This document shows positions 1-10,818 of a DNA stretch of 37,463 nt, one piece after another; the stretch's first letter is position 1; the number at the start of each line of letters is the position of its first letter. The stretch is taken from contig NW_003546318.1 in the NCBI RefSeq assembly GCF_000090795.2, forward strand, positions 188,710 through 226,172. The letters are read 5' to 3'. Source of the stretch: Amphimedon queenslandica (taxonomy: Eukaryota; Porifera; Demospongiae; Haplosclerida; Niphatidae). A program made the position numbers and the translations under genes. The notes beneath the pieces were generated by a model. It saw only the letters and a list, made by a program, of their open reading frames with translations, made no database searches and had not been told where the DNA came from.

Positions 1-2
1 TT

Positions 3-1565
3 TGTTCTGATCTTTTTAAAAATTTTATTAATCAACAAGTAACGTGTGACATTGAAAGTAACTCATTTATTAAACATACAGATTTTAATGTATGGATGGG
101 CAATTCAACTAAAAGTAATAACTTTTCTATTGCTTACTGCCATCCATCTTACTGTAACTTTGGGTCTCAGCTTAATTTGATACATCTTAATTCATCTGGT
201 TCATATCTTGGTTCAACCAACTCAACAATATCTCTACCACTGTGTTATGGCTCTAGAACTGGAGATGCATGCGGTGAATGTATTTCTAATTACAGTGTAG
301 TGTTTGGTTCTACTGAGTGCAAGGACTGCTCAAGTAGTTTTTGGCCATTCACAATTATTCTTTATTTAATAGCTGGTCCTCTTCTTGTTTTGCTTTTATA
401 TACCCTCAAACTAACTCTGACAACTGGTACACTCAATGGTATTATATTCTATGCTCAAATTGCTAACATTGGCATCATTCATTACTTAAATGTACCATGC
501 AATGAGTGTGATAAGAAAATAAGGTATCCCGTTAGGTTTGTAAGTGTATTCATTTCATGGCTAAACCTAAACCTTGGTTTTCCACTTTGTTTTTTTAATG
601 GAATGACTGAGATATTGAAAGCTGGACTAAGCTTACTATTTCCTGTTTACCTGATCCTTATTGTTGGCCTCCTTATTATACTGAGCCGCTATTCAGTTAC
701 AGTATCAAATCGTTTCTCTCGTTCATCAATTCAAGTTCTGGTCACTGTTGTTCATCTTTCGTTCACAAAACTTCTTCAGTCGGTTCTTGATGTCTTCAGT
801 TCAGCAAAAATTTACACAGAAGGTGTTGATGTACCCAACACAATATGGTATAACAATGGAGCTATAATGTACAATAGTAAGAGTCATGTATGGTTAATGG
901 TAATGACATCAATTGTAGCTGGGTTAATTTTGGTACCTTATTTTATCATAATATTGCTTGGGAAATTTCTGTTAAAATTTGACAGATTTAGGGAATGTAT
1001 TCGTCCATTTTATGAAGCGATTCATGCTCCTTATAGAAGAAACAAGTGGTATTGGTTTGCACTACATCAACTCTTTGTTCTACTTACTTATGTGTCTGAA
1101 ACTTTGAGTTCCAATCAACAACGTAGAGCACTTTTCCTTTCTCTCATTCTTATTTATCATCTTTTGCTTTATCTTCAAACGAAATCAATACCTTTTAGAT
1201 ACAAAACACTCAATTGGCTGAGTCTAATGCTACTCCTTGCTCTTAATATTGTATTTTTGGTTTCACAATATATTTACTTGAGTAATGGTTCTCCAAAGCA
1301 ACTTGTGATGTTCTTTGCTATTGCAAATTATCCTATTATTGCAGTATTCATCCTGATCATTGCTTATCACATCTTATTAGTGACAAATAATGTCAATCGA
1401 GTGTTGCTGTTGTATCAAAAAGTTTATCAGTTAAAGGAGCATTTTCCTGGTTTTAAAGAGACGAGACAGTATAATCAAAGAAGACGTCCATATTATGGGT
1501 GCAGTGATTCAGGGGATTATACTGAGGCCAGGGAACCACTCCTTGAACAAACTTTAATTAACTAA
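3..1565 (+). CDS. Multi-TM receptor-like protein, 3' part (5' end off window)
   Basis: The frame is open from the left window edge (codons from position 3) to TAA at 1563-1565, giving about 520 residues of the C-terminal part of a larger protein. The ATG at 96 is internal and is not taken as the start. A short Cys-rich segment (CxxC spacing near 270-330) precedes a first hydrophobic helix near 345-420. Further hydrophobic stretches follow near 545-680, 890-990, 1050-1110, 1130-1170, 1215-1290 and 1305-1390, then a basic cytoplasmic tail ending in an EPLL-containing motif. The architecture and tail match the complete gene at 7012-10818, including the Cys-rich neck and the REPLL tail, so the two are paralogues. 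The missing 5' part probably encodes a beta-helix ectodomain (inference). Molecular function is unknown. Confidence 0.8.
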   Translation, partial: CSDLFKNFINQQVTCDIESNSFIKHTDFNVWMGNSTKSNNFSIAYCHPSYCNFGSQLNLIHLNSSGSYLGSTNSTISLPLCYGSRTGDACGECISNYSVVFGSTECKDCSSSFWPFTIILYLIAGPLLVLLLYTLKLTLTTGTLNGIIFYAQIANIGIIHYLNVPCNECDKKIRYPVRFVSVFISWLNLNLGFPLCFFNGMTEILKAGLSLLFPVYLILIVGLLIILSRYSVTVSNRFSRSSIQVLVTVVHLSFTKLLQSVLDVFSSAKIYTEGVDVPNTIWYNNGAIMYNSKSHVWLMVMTSIVAGLILVPYFIIILLGKFLLKFDRFRECIRPFYEAIHAPYRRNKWYWFALHQLFVLLTYVSETLSSNQQRRALFLSLILIYHLLLYLQTKSIPFRYKTLNWLSLMLLLALNIVFLVSQYIYLSNGSPKQLVMFFAIANYPIIAVFILIIAYHILLVTNNVNRVLLLYQKVYQLKEHFPGFKETRQYNQRRRPYYGCSDSGDYTEAREPLLEQTLIN

Positions 1566-1651
1566 TGCTTGATCCCATTTTTAACATGCTGCAGTAGTAA
1601 TTTTAGCTCCTTTTTTGTAAAAAAAATTAAAAATTATTATTGTGAAGTACC

Positions 1652-1667
1652 CACGTGTCACCACGTG
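1652..1667. promoter_or_regulatory. Paired CACGTG boxes upstream of TRAPPC6
   Basis: Two CACGTG palindromes, at 1652-1657 and 1662-1667, lie 10 bp apart (about one helical turn) and 52-68 bp before the TRAPPC6 ATG. CACGTG is the canonical E-box bound by bHLH-ZIP factors of the USF/MYC/MITF-TFEB type. The sequence is seen directly; factor binding is inference. Confidence 0.5.
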
Positions 1668-1719
1668 GCTAGTTGATAAAAGTAGTTTAGCCACACCTAA
1701 AACACACCCTCTTATTAAA

Positions 1720-2507
1720 ATGGCGACTGATCAAAAGGCTGAAGTCAAAGGTGAAGTAGGTCAGGCTCTTTTTGAATTCCTTCACATGGAAATGGTGTCT
1801 TACTTAGTCAGTTCTAAAGAAAAGGAGGACCAGGTAACACATACAATAACCAAACTAACTTGATGAAATGAATTACTTTTAAAAATTATTCTTTTATAAA
1901 AAGGGAGAGCTCATTTCAAAACTTGAGGCTCTTGGCTATGGAGTAGGTGCTAGGATGATGGAGAGGTCCTGTAGGGACGTCCCTCGTTTTAGGACAGAGC
2001 TCGACGCCATGGTATTCCTCTGCAAGCAGTTCTGGGTTCACTTGTTCAATAAACAAATTGACCACTTAAAAACAAACAACCAAGTATATAATAATAATAA
2101 TAATAATAATAATGATGAGTTCTTTATGTATTAGGATGTCTTTGTACTTTACGATAATAATTTTCGTTTGTTGACTCACTTAACTGATTCGTCTCAATAC
2201 AGTGATGAACTATCCAGAGTTAGTTAAACTGATATTTATTAATTTACATATATAAATCTCTACACTACATAGTGTACACTAGTACGTAATGTATTACTTT
2301 ATTCACAATTCTTTCTTGTAGTATGTTGCTTTCACTTCTGGGATTTTAACTGGAGCTCTTTCTAACTTGGGAATAAGGAGCCACATCAGTTATGAAATAA
2401 CAAAGCCACCTCAATGTATGATATGCATTGATATCAGTAGTATTTCAGTAGTATATTGTTGCTGTTTCTCTTCAATAGGTGTTTTTCAAGTCAAGGTTTT
2501 ACTTTGA
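1720..2507 (+). CDS. TRAPPC6: Trafficking protein particle complex subunit 6 (TRAPPC6)
   Basis: Five exons join in frame: 1720-1833, 1904-2083, 2135-2218, 2322-2415 and 2479-2507. They encode 166 aa, against about 158 in human TRAPPC6B. TRAPPC6 belongs to the Bet3-like core of the TRAPP complexes, which act as a Rab1/Ypt1 exchange factor and tether at ER-Golgi membranes. Family features line up in order: an N-terminal FLHMEMV helix, the block GYGVGARMMER, CKQFWVHLFNKQID, DNNFRLLTHL, YVAFTSGILTGALSNLG and a C-terminal FQVKVLL. The ATG at 1720 was chosen because no ATG lies further upstream in the open frame; the earlier 'start' at 1642 is a GTG. The last intron is phase 1 and splits a Cys codon. 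Upstream lie two CACGTG boxes. HAUS5 follows 80 bp downstream on the same strand. Confidence 0.92.
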
Positions 2508-2587
2508 GTGGGTGTGGGAGTTAATTTTCAAAATTTTGTACTGTTTTATTATTAAATTTTTAATTAAAAATATTGTACATTTGATCA

Positions 2588-5500
2588 ATGGAGGGTGTCA
2601 TTGAGCTTTTAAGAGCCAAGTCTAAGGACGGGGCTGGAAAGAGCAAGTGGATCCCGTCCACTCAAGACAGAAAGTAAGTCTTGAATAGGAAATGAAGATC
2701 TCAGAATTGTACATGTACCTGATCTATGATACTATTTTGTCACCTGGTATATATACATGTATTTATGTTGAGAGACGTAGCTCAGTGTGTTATGATGTGT
2801 ATAAAGTATTAATATATTCTGTGTGTAGGTTGTTACAGGCTGAAGGGACAGATGTGTGGGAATTCATTTTTGATATGCTTCAAGCAAAAAGGTAACCTTT
2901 TTAATTAATGCTAAATGTCACCATAATTGACAAAAGGTACCTTATGGCGGATTTTTAAACTCATCATTAAAATGAACAATATCAACCTGTGAGTGCGCTT
3001 TTTGACAACCATTGTTTCTAAAAGTTAGACAGAAACTTTTTGCATCCTCTGGAGTAATTTCATGGTAAATGGAACTCAGAAAGTTGCATTTTAAGGCTAT
3101 AAAGACCAATTTTCCTATCCGCCATAAGGTACCTTTTGTCAATTATAGTCACATTAATTTAGAATTATTGACACTAGTAGGTGCTGGGCATGTCTAAACA
3201 ATTTTTGAACATTTTATTATTTTTTTTATTTTGCAGGGTTTCTGAAGACAGTGTCTCAGAGAGAAAGGCCCAAGTTTCGTCGGAAATAGAATCGTTAAGA
3301 AATGCTGTGGCACTACTTCAATCTGACTTGAAGCAGTTTCAAGAAACAGCATCAAAACTAGGTCAGTTGGCAATAGACTACTACAATATATTTTAATATT
3401 ATCAAATTTTTTTATTTTTATTTTTAAAGTTGATAAAACTGATAGTATAGAACAGGAGAAAAGGCTCCTATTGCAGAGGAGGGAGCTGCTGAGAGTTCAC
3501 ACTGAACAAGTACTTGAAAACTCTAGAGCTGTTGTTGATTATGCTAGACGTATGGAAGAGAAATGCAAATATTTTAGGTAATAATAATAACAATGATAAT
3601 AGTAATGTAATTTTTTATTGTTACTTTTTACAGTTCTAAGGGTAAGAAAGGTGCTCATCAAGCTGCTGCTACTGATTCTATTTATATGGTTGGTAAAAAT
3701 TATTAAATTAGTTAAATTAATAGTAAATTATTAAATTATTATAAATTATTATTATTATATTATTTTTATTACAGAAGAAGTTAAGGTCTGTCTTTAGTAA
3801 AGTGATTTCATTACTAGAAATGTCTTCAAATGCATCACCAAGGTTTATTAATACTCTCTCCTTTATATTTTATTTTAAAATTATTATTATTAAATCGTGT
3901 AGTGTTGAGGATTTTAAAAGAGCTAAAGTCAGCACAATGACAAGTATTGAAGTAAGAGATAGTAGTACTGTAATTCTACTGTTATTAAATATATTCTTTG
4001 CTGTAGTCTCTTTTGCTTGAAGTTCCAGTAGAAGGTATAGTTAATGAGATATCTCAACTGGCAGTAAATGCTACACAGAGCATTGTGAAATTGGCTAGTG
4101 ATGTTCATTCGATAAATGATATTCATAATCTGAAGTAATTTTAATTTTAATGATAATGATATTATGCATCAAATGTGACCCAAGTACATGTGATATACAT
4201 AATATATTGTATTAATGTACAGGTTTACAGTCAAAGATGGTATTCTTGAGGACGTTAACGGTGACTCATCTGTTTTACAGTCAGTAGAAGAACACATATC
4301 AGTGAGTTCACATATTGCACTATTTATGGTACATACATGTATATGTATATGCATGGCTATAGCACCTGCAATTAAAAGCAAGGGCTATATAACCCATGGT
4401 TTTTCCAAAAAATGGCTCTAAAATCACCCCAAATTTTTGTTACATTTTCTGATCTATATTGATGTTCTTATGCTATGTAGAAAGTTTGAGCTGATTTTGA
4501 CAAATATTTTTCGAGTTATGAGCATTCTTAAAAATGAGCCAATTTTTGAAAAATACCCAAGGCTATAGCCCATGGTTTTTTCCAAAAAAATGGCTCAAAA
4601 ATCATCCCAAATTTTTATTACATTTTCTGATCTATATTGATGTTCTTATGCTATGTAGAAAGTTTGAGTTGATTCCGACAAATTTTTTTTGAGTTATGAG
4701 CATTTTTAAAAACGAGCCAATTTTTGAAAAATAGCCAAGGCTATAGCCCATGGTTTTTTCCAAAAAATGGCTCAAAAATCACCCCAAATTTTTATTACAT
4801 TTTCTGATGTATATCGATGTCCTTATGCTATGTAGAAAGTTTGAGCCGATTCCGACTTCAATTTTTCAAGTTATGGCCATTTTAAAAAATGCCAAAATTT
4901 TGAAAAATACCCAAGGCTATAGCCCATGGTTTTTTCCAAAAAATGGCTCAAAAATCACCCCAAATTTTTATTACATTTTCTGATGTATATCGATGTCCTT
5001 ATGCTATGTAGAAAGTTTGAGCCGATTCCGACTTCAATTTTTCAAGTTATGGCCATTTTTAAAAATGCCAAAATTTTGAAAAATACCCAAGGCTATAGCC
5101 CATGGGTTTTTTCCAAAAAATGGCTCAAAAATCACCCCAAATTTTTATTACATTTTCTGATGTATATCGATGTCCTTATGCTATGTAGAAAGTTTGAGCT
5201 GATTCCGACAACAAATTCTGGAGTTATTAGATGTTATTTATTATTGTTATTAGTTATTAAAGTCATTCCTCTACTATCTACAGGAAGTTGAGTTACAGTA
5301 CATTTCAATATCTCAAAGTTGCCTTGGATTCAGAAAGGAAGCCAACGAGGAGTCCCTCAAATACGAGTCCCTCCTAACAGAATGTGCTCAACTAATCAAC
5401 GAACGAAACACTGACGACTCAAAGAGACCCCTCATAGATCAGTGTCTCTGTTTAGAGATTGACATTGCTGTCTATGAGTCATCAATAGAGACGATAACTT

Positions 5501-6727
5501 CAGTAACACAAGATCTTCTTGAGGCACAGTCTCAAAATGAAACTAATGCCACTCTATTGAAAAGCAAAGCTGATAGACTAGTAGAAAACGATATGCTAGT
5601 TGTAAGTTATAATATTGAGTTCTTCTTTAGTAGTATATCTTAATTTTTAGGCTTCAAAAGAGGACACTATTAGAAGAATTGTTTCACAGAACTCTGCAGC
5701 CAAGACTGGCACTCAGAAGCAAAAGGCTGAGGTACTCACAGCTATCATAATGGATCTATCCTTATAGTTTTATGAACAATTATAGCACAGAGAATACATA
5801 GTGAAGAAAGTTTGCTCTAGTAGAAATGATATTGAGGGAGTCCTGTCTTTCCTTATGGCAGGAGATGGAAGAGTCACAGAGAAAATTCCTTTGTCATTAT
5901 TATCAAAAACATTTAGGTAAAACCTGTACATGTACATGTACACATACATAAAATTTAATATTGAGAGGTCATTTTGTGACATAGTATTATTACCAGTATT
6001 AACATACTGTAGCCTGTATTGTGTCATAGTTTTATTTGTCAGTAAAGTATGGATGGCTAATGCATTCATTTCTTTTGTGTAGGACTTGTGATTGGAAGGT
6101 AGGACAGTTCCTGTCTCCTAATATTGTGAGAGACTTGATGGTACATTCATATCAAATACCTTACCACGAGTTTATATGGAGAGTGTTCCTTTTCCTAACA
6201 AAAAGTATGTTAGACATTATGAATTTATTATAGTGTTTTAATGCGAATAAGTATTAATTATTTGCTTGTATAATCATCATGTAGTGAAAGAGCAGCAAGA
6301 GTTTGAACATACTGAATGTACTCATGATGAACACAATTCAGATGGTTAGTAAAACAATATTCATTTAATAAATATATTAACTATCATTTTCTATTAGATA
6401 CTGTGCTGGCTTTATCACAGGAGTGCTATGAAAAGCAGGCCAAGCTGGTAACAAAGTTATCTGGAAGTCTTTCAACAGTATCTAAATCTCTTGCCTGTGT
6501 ACCTGAAACAGAACGTATTCTTAAAGAAATGTCAGTAATAAAATAATAATATAAATATTTTTCTTGAATATTCATGTTTTGTGTAATGATTGTCATATAA
6601 TAGGTGGACTCAGCCAGCTCAGGACATTATCAGCTGGGCTACTGTTGAAGGAATGACCATGAAGGAGTGGCTAGGCCAATGGAACCTTCTTATGCAGAGA
6701 CACAATCAACTAATGAATCATCCTTAG
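2588..6727 (+). CDS. HAUS5: HAUS augmin-like complex subunit 5
   Basis: Sixteen exons join in frame: 2588-2673, 2829-2891, 3237-3361, 3430-3577, 3634-3688, 3775-3842, 3903-3951, 4007-4134, 4223-4301, 5284-5601, 5651-5731, 5786-5916, 6083-6204, 6285-6344, 6398-6530 and 6604-6727. They give 589 aa, against 633 in human. Augmin recruits gamma-tubulin to spindle microtubules so that new microtubules nucleate from existing ones. The assignment rests on the N-terminal pattern LLQAEGTDVWEFIFDMLQAKR (positions about 30-50; human has G-A-D-I-W then a helix ending SQR), long heptad-rich coiled-coil regions, and a C-terminal block WTQPAQD...MKEWLGQWNLLMQ that matches the human WWEQPGQ...LPQWRLRWVQA ending. 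The ninth intron holds a 177-bp tandem repeat array; the second holds a MITE-like element. The family evolves fast, so the call rests on the conserved ends. Confidence 0.85.
2923..3146. mobile_element. MITE-like element in HAUS5 intron 2
   Basis: A 224-bp segment is bounded by perfect 30-bp inverted repeats at 2923-2952 and 3117-3146, each containing GGTACCTTATGGCGG or its complement. It has no coding capacity. GTCAC occurs just outside each end (2917-2921 and 3148-3152), one base from the arms, and may be a target-site duplication. Size and structure fit a non-autonomous DNA transposon; the superfamily is not determined. Confidence 0.7.
4380..5218 (+). repeat. Tandem array of a ~177-bp unit in HAUS5 intron 9
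   Basis: Units begin with AAGGCTATAGCCCATGG at about 4380, 4559, 4737, 4913 and 5089, so the period is 176-179 bp with nearly five copies. Each unit contains the palindromes GGCTATAGCC and CCATGG, and a conserved stretch reading CTATGTAGAAAGTTTGAG. The open frames across the array simply translate the repeat. The same unit recurs in DPYD introns at 22212-22995 and, inverted, at 25938-26596. Confidence 0.9.
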
Positions 6728-7011
6728 CAGTGATTTTAACCAAGTAGTAAAAAATACATTATTATCCATATTCACACTTATAATGATTGGTAATTTTGGA
6801 GGATAGGGTCTGTGACAAATTTTTGTCATTTTTCAACTTTTTATACACACTTTACATACTTGGCACTGAATTTGTGTGCTATTTAGTGTCTATCTACTCT
6901 ACCAATAAGGCATGTATCAGCATTAGCTGATGATGAGCTGTTCTTTCTGTCACAACTTTGTACATAGTGTTAGTGATTCTAGAAGGCTACCTCAGCACTT
7001 TTCACAAGAAA

Positions 7012-10000
7012 ATGTCCCTCTTTCTTCTCTTTTTTTTTTCTTTCCTATCTTCTTCATTGGAGGCCTGCAGCAATGATGGTATGAATATAATAACAGTTAG
7101 TGACACTGGTAATGACACTGATTGTACTGCTACTCACGACTGTGCCTCACTCCAGTATGTATTAACCAGCACTTTGGTGAAAGATTGTACAAAAATAATA
7201 CTTTATGATAATCAGACTATTAGCACAAATATCATCATTAATGATATTACTAGCTTCATAATTGAAGGTGGGACAACAGCAGAGCTAGCACAGATAACAG
7301 TGAGAGATTGTGGAAGTCTCAAATTTGAAAAGTGCATTAATGTGAACTTGGAATGGCTAAATTTTGTAAGTGATGAGGAAACGGACTCCAGTCTATTAAT
7401 ACTGCCTGTGCTACACTTTGATCAGTGCTCTAACATAAGTTTAAGTGACAGTGAGTATGGACTATCCACTAACATCCTAATGACTGATAATAGTGGAACT
7501 ATCAACATTGCTCATGTCAGCTTTTTTCATCATGAGAGCAATGCTACATCAACTCTTTTAAAAGTTATGCTAAGTCAAAGATTTGTTTCTGGCAGTGTCT
7601 ATGCAATCAGTGACTCTACTTTTACCGGGGTATCGAATTCTCCTTCTAATTTCTTCCGTTTTGATGAACAGATTAATAATTTGACGGACACAGGTGGGGG
7701 TTTGTCAATTGAAGTGAAAGAGGACATAACAAATATCAAAGTCCTTGTTAGTAACTCAGAGTTTATAAGTAACACTGCTGTCATTGGTGGTGGGCTGTTC
7801 ATTAAGATGCATAGCTCCTCAAAAGGAGCAGGGATAGTTTTGAGTAATCTTAGCTTCATTGATAACAAAGCAATGGATTTAGGTGGTGGTTTATACATAG
7901 CTGTTACCGATAATAACTATTTGCCGGAGATACTAGTCTTCAATATTAGCATCCTGTCATGTTCTTTTATTCACAACGAAGCAGAGCACGGTGGAGGGAT
8001 TGCATATCAAACCATTGGAAACAAGAACATTAATGCATCCTTGGGTTTCACTCTTATCAAAGACACAGTCTTTAAGCAGAACTCTGCCTTATTCTCTGGT
8101 GGTGCTGCAGGATTCTTCAGATGGGAAGCAGGACTAGGAGGCGATGCACCACTTGTGAACATTAAGGACTGTACATTCACTGATAATTTTATGATAAAAC
8201 CTGGACAAGATGTTGAATCGACTGTTGTAGGAAGTGGAGTGCTGTACACTCAAAAGACGCCCATTGCTTTTAGAGGGCATACGCTAATGAAGAATAATTT
8301 TGGAACCGCCATACTTGCCAGCAGTGTCTTATTTCAAATGTTCGAACAAGTTGATATAATAAACAATGTTGGAGCTAGAGGAGGTGCTATTAATCTGATT
8401 GGTGGTGCTAGAATAATTGTTGGAAAAAGTCTTAATTTAACTTTCAAAGACAATTATGCCGAACTTTTTGGAGGTGTGGTTTATCACATTTTTCCTGTCT
8501 TTGGCGTCATCGATCAAAACCAATACTGCACTTTCCAGTATGAGGACACTGCAATACTTGATCCCTCAGAATGGAATGCAAGGATTTCATTCATCAATAA
8601 CACTGCGTTGGAATCAGGCAATTCAGTGTACATTAGTAGCCCTGATAGCTGTTACCAAAATAAAGAAGGACTCATATTTACTGAAACAGATACGTTTCGT
8701 TTTTATCCCAGCTACACAAATCAGATTACAACTCCTCCGGTTAGCATAAAATTTTCTTTCTCAACTTCTGGTGAGTGTAATGGCCATCCCTGCTCCATTA
8801 ACCTTATGCTGGGCGAACAGGCTACATTAACTCCTCATTCAGTTGATGGGTTTGGTCAGACTGTCAAATCCTTTGCTCTTATTGACCTCTTTTGTGTTGA
8901 TGGTGATGTTTTGTATCGTAATAAGTCATGCCAGTATGAGCTAAGTGGTACTAATCTAGTTGAGCTTAATAATGCACAAATTAGAGTCCCTTTCTTTATT
9001 AAAGGAGCTCGGAATAATAAGGGGAATGTAGTGCTAGCATGGCAGACCATCCAACAGCCTTCAGCAATGGCGTATTTATATGTTAATATCATTGATTGCT
9101 ACCTTGGCTATGTCTATGATAGTGCATCTGGTGTCTGTGCTTGCTACAACAAGTCAGAGGTGGTATTTTGTAACTCAACAAGCTACATTGCTTGTGTGAA
9201 TATTGGTTACTGGTATGGGAAAATTAACAAAAATGGGAGTGATACTCAGTTTGCTGCTACTAGCTGCTCCTTTGGGTCTTGCAACTATACAGTGAGTGGC
9301 ACTTGTCCTACTAAGCCCTGTGGTCCTGTTGGGAGTCCACAGCAATTCCATTGTGAGCTTCCGAGACATGACCCCGAGAAACTATGCCTTTTTAATAGAG
9401 GTGGGCCAATCTGCTCTCTTTGTAAAGAAAACTATTCCTTTACTTTTGATGCCATTGGTTGTGTCCCTAATGATAAGTGCTCATATGGATATATAGCCTT
9501 ATATATATTCCTGTCCCTTTTATTTTGGGTACTACTGATATCAGTTATCCTCATTTTTGCAAAACTTGATCTCCGTTTTGGATCAGGTCAGCTCCACTGC
9601 TTCATATTCTTCTTCAGTGTCATGCAATACTTTGTTCATGGCTCTTTTCCATCATATGGGCTCTACGCTGTAGAGCTAATACTAACTGGCTTCATACAAC
9701 TGGATCCTAAAATGTTTGGGCTTATAAATGTGTGTGCACCACATAGCCTTGGGCCAATTCAATATGCTGCTCTACATTATGTCAATCCTTTGTTTCTAAT
9801 GGGAGCTATTGGTCTACTCATCTACATATCTAACAAGTGGCCCAAATATGCTATTTTTATTGGTGACTCGAGCTCGGTCAACATGATATGCATTGCCTTG
9901 TACCTCATCTTTTTCTCTCTCACCCAAACCTCGCTATCCATCTTAGAGCCTGTCCAGTTTTCTGGAATCTCAACCATGTATGTTTCACTAGATCCTACCC

Positions 10001-10818
10001 TGGAGTACTTTGATCCAGAAGGGCATCTACCATATGCTCTTGTAGCTATTGTGATACAGTTTTTCCTCGTCCTACCATTCCTATTCTTACTCATCTTTGC
10101 TCCTTACCTGATACGGATCAAGAGACTTAATCTAACACGTATTAAACCACTATTAGATGAATACCAGGCCTGCTATAAGCAGAAATATCGTAGTTTTGCC
10201 GGTTTCTACTTGACCTTTAGGCAAGTGATATTCTTTTTCAATTTATTCAATTTGGGCATCTCTGGTCATATATATGTCCTGCAGATAGTCTCTGTGCTTT
10301 TCTTAACTGTTCACTGCTTAGTGCAACCATATAGTAAGAAAAGGCTCAATATACTTGATGGTCTTTTAATGCTAGATCTGGTCTTATTGAGTATTCTTCA
10401 CGGAAACACTGCTAACATTGTCTTTGATGACATCCAAGTACTCAAGACTATCATAGTGTACATATTGGTGCTTTTACCACTTGCCTATATTGTGCTTCTT
10501 TGTGTCATTCATCTCTTTTACATTTTGAAGTCAAAGCTTAAAACTAACCAAAATGGAAGGCAAAGATTGGAGGAAGAAGACACAAGAGAAAGAATTACAG
10601 CAATCACAAGGTCTACAGCAACAAGATCTTCAGTTTCAGTTACTTATGACATCAAGGATGGTGATGATGCTATCTTTGTTAACAGGTTAGAGAGAGAGCC
10701 GTTACTCTTTGCTCTGAATGATGATGAAAGTACCGGTTCTGATAATAATTATGATGCAGTTCGTAAAGAACCAGCTGTGTCGATTATTGAATTGTCTAGA
10801 ACTGCTGGAGATGTTTAA
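7012..10818 (+). CDS. Large single-exon receptor-like protein: FxxN/GGA beta-helix ectodomain plus multi-TM domain
   Basis: The product is 1268 aa from the ATG at 7012, which begins a clear signal peptide (MSLFLLFFFSFLSSS). The open frame extends 54 bp further 5' but holds no ATG. Residues about 60-560 form a parallel beta-helix-like region. It carries repeated FxxN followed 4-10 residues later by GG[GA][LIV]: about 251 (FISN), 282 (FIDN), 319 (FIHN), 354 (FKQN) and 479 (FKDN), with a related copy near 450. This resembles the polymorphic outer membrane protein repeat. Many N-glycosylation sequons are present. A Cys-rich neck spans about 700-823 and ends CSLCKENYSF...C. Many hydrophobic segments follow from about 823 to 1170, then a cytoplasmic tail with EREPLL, a [DE]xxxL[LI] sorting-type motif. 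It is paralogous to the gene at 3-1565. It could be a surface adhesion or sensing receptor; the ligand and function are unknown. Confidence 0.85.
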   Translation: MSLFLLFFFSFLSSSLEACSNDGMNIITVSDTGNDTDCTATHDCASLQYVLTSTLVKDCTKIILYDNQTISTNIIINDITSFIIEGGTTAELAQITVRDCGSLKFEKCINVNLEWLNFVSDEETDSSLLILPVLHFDQCSNISLSDSEYGLSTNILMTDNSGTINIAHVSFFHHESNATSTLLKVMLSQRFVSGSVYAISDSTFTGVSNSPSNFFRFDEQINNLTDTGGGLSIEVKEDITNIKVLVSNSEFISNTAVIGGGLFIKMHSSSKGAGIVLSNLSFIDNKAMDLGGGLYIAVTDNNYLPEILVFNISILSCSFIHNEAEHGGGIAYQTIGNKNINASLGFTLIKDTVFKQNSALFSGGAAGFFRWEAGLGGDAPLVNIKDCTFTDNFMIKPGQDVESTVVGSGVLYTQKTPIAFRGHTLMKNNFGTAILASSVLFQMFEQVDIINNVGARGGAINLIGGARIIVGKSLNLTFKDNYAELFGGVVYHIFPVFGVIDQNQYCTFQYEDTAILDPSEWNARISFINNTALESGNSVYISSPDSCYQNKEGLIFTETDTFRFYPSYTNQITTPPVSIKFSFSTSGECNGHPCSINLMLGEQATLTPHSVDGFGQTVKSFALIDLFCVDGDVLYRNKSCQYELSGTNLVELNNAQIRVPFFIKGARNNKGNVVLAWQTIQQPSAMAYLYVNIIDCYLGYVYDSASGVCACYNKSEVVFCNSTSYIACVNIGYWYGKINKNGSDTQFAATSCSFGSCNYTVSGTCPTKPCGPVGSPQQFHCELPRHDPEKLCLFNRGGPICSLCKENYSFTFDAIGCVPNDKCSYGYIALYIFLSLLFWVLLISVILIFAKLDLRFGSGQLHCFIFFFSVMQYFVHGSFPSYGLYAVELILTGFIQLDPKMFGLINVCAPHSLGPIQYAALHYVNPLFLMGAIGLLIYISNKWPKYAIFIGDSSSVNMICIALYLIFFSLTQTSLSILEPVQFSGISTMYVSLDPTLEYFDPEGHLPYALVAIVIQFFLVLPFLFLLIFAPYLIRIKRLNLTRIKPLLDEYQACYKQKYRSFAGFYLTFRQVIFFFNLFNLGISGHIYVLQIVSVLFLTVHCLVQPYSKKRLNILDGLLMLDLVLLSILHGNTANIVFDDIQVLKTIIVYILVLLPLAYIVLLCVIHLFYILKSKLKTNQNGRQRLEEEDTRERITAITRSTATRSSVSVTYDIKDGDDAIFVNRLEREPLLFALNDDESTGSDNNYDAVRKEPAVSIIELSRTAGDV

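Noticed and set aside
4750..5291. Open frames of 77-121 codons in the HAUS5 intron
   Set aside because: They are translations of the 177-bp tandem repeat, repeating the same peptide; no sign of coding selection.
6958..7011. Start of the beta-helix gene at 6958
   Set aside because: That codon is TTG. The ATG at 7012 is followed at once by a convincing signal peptide.
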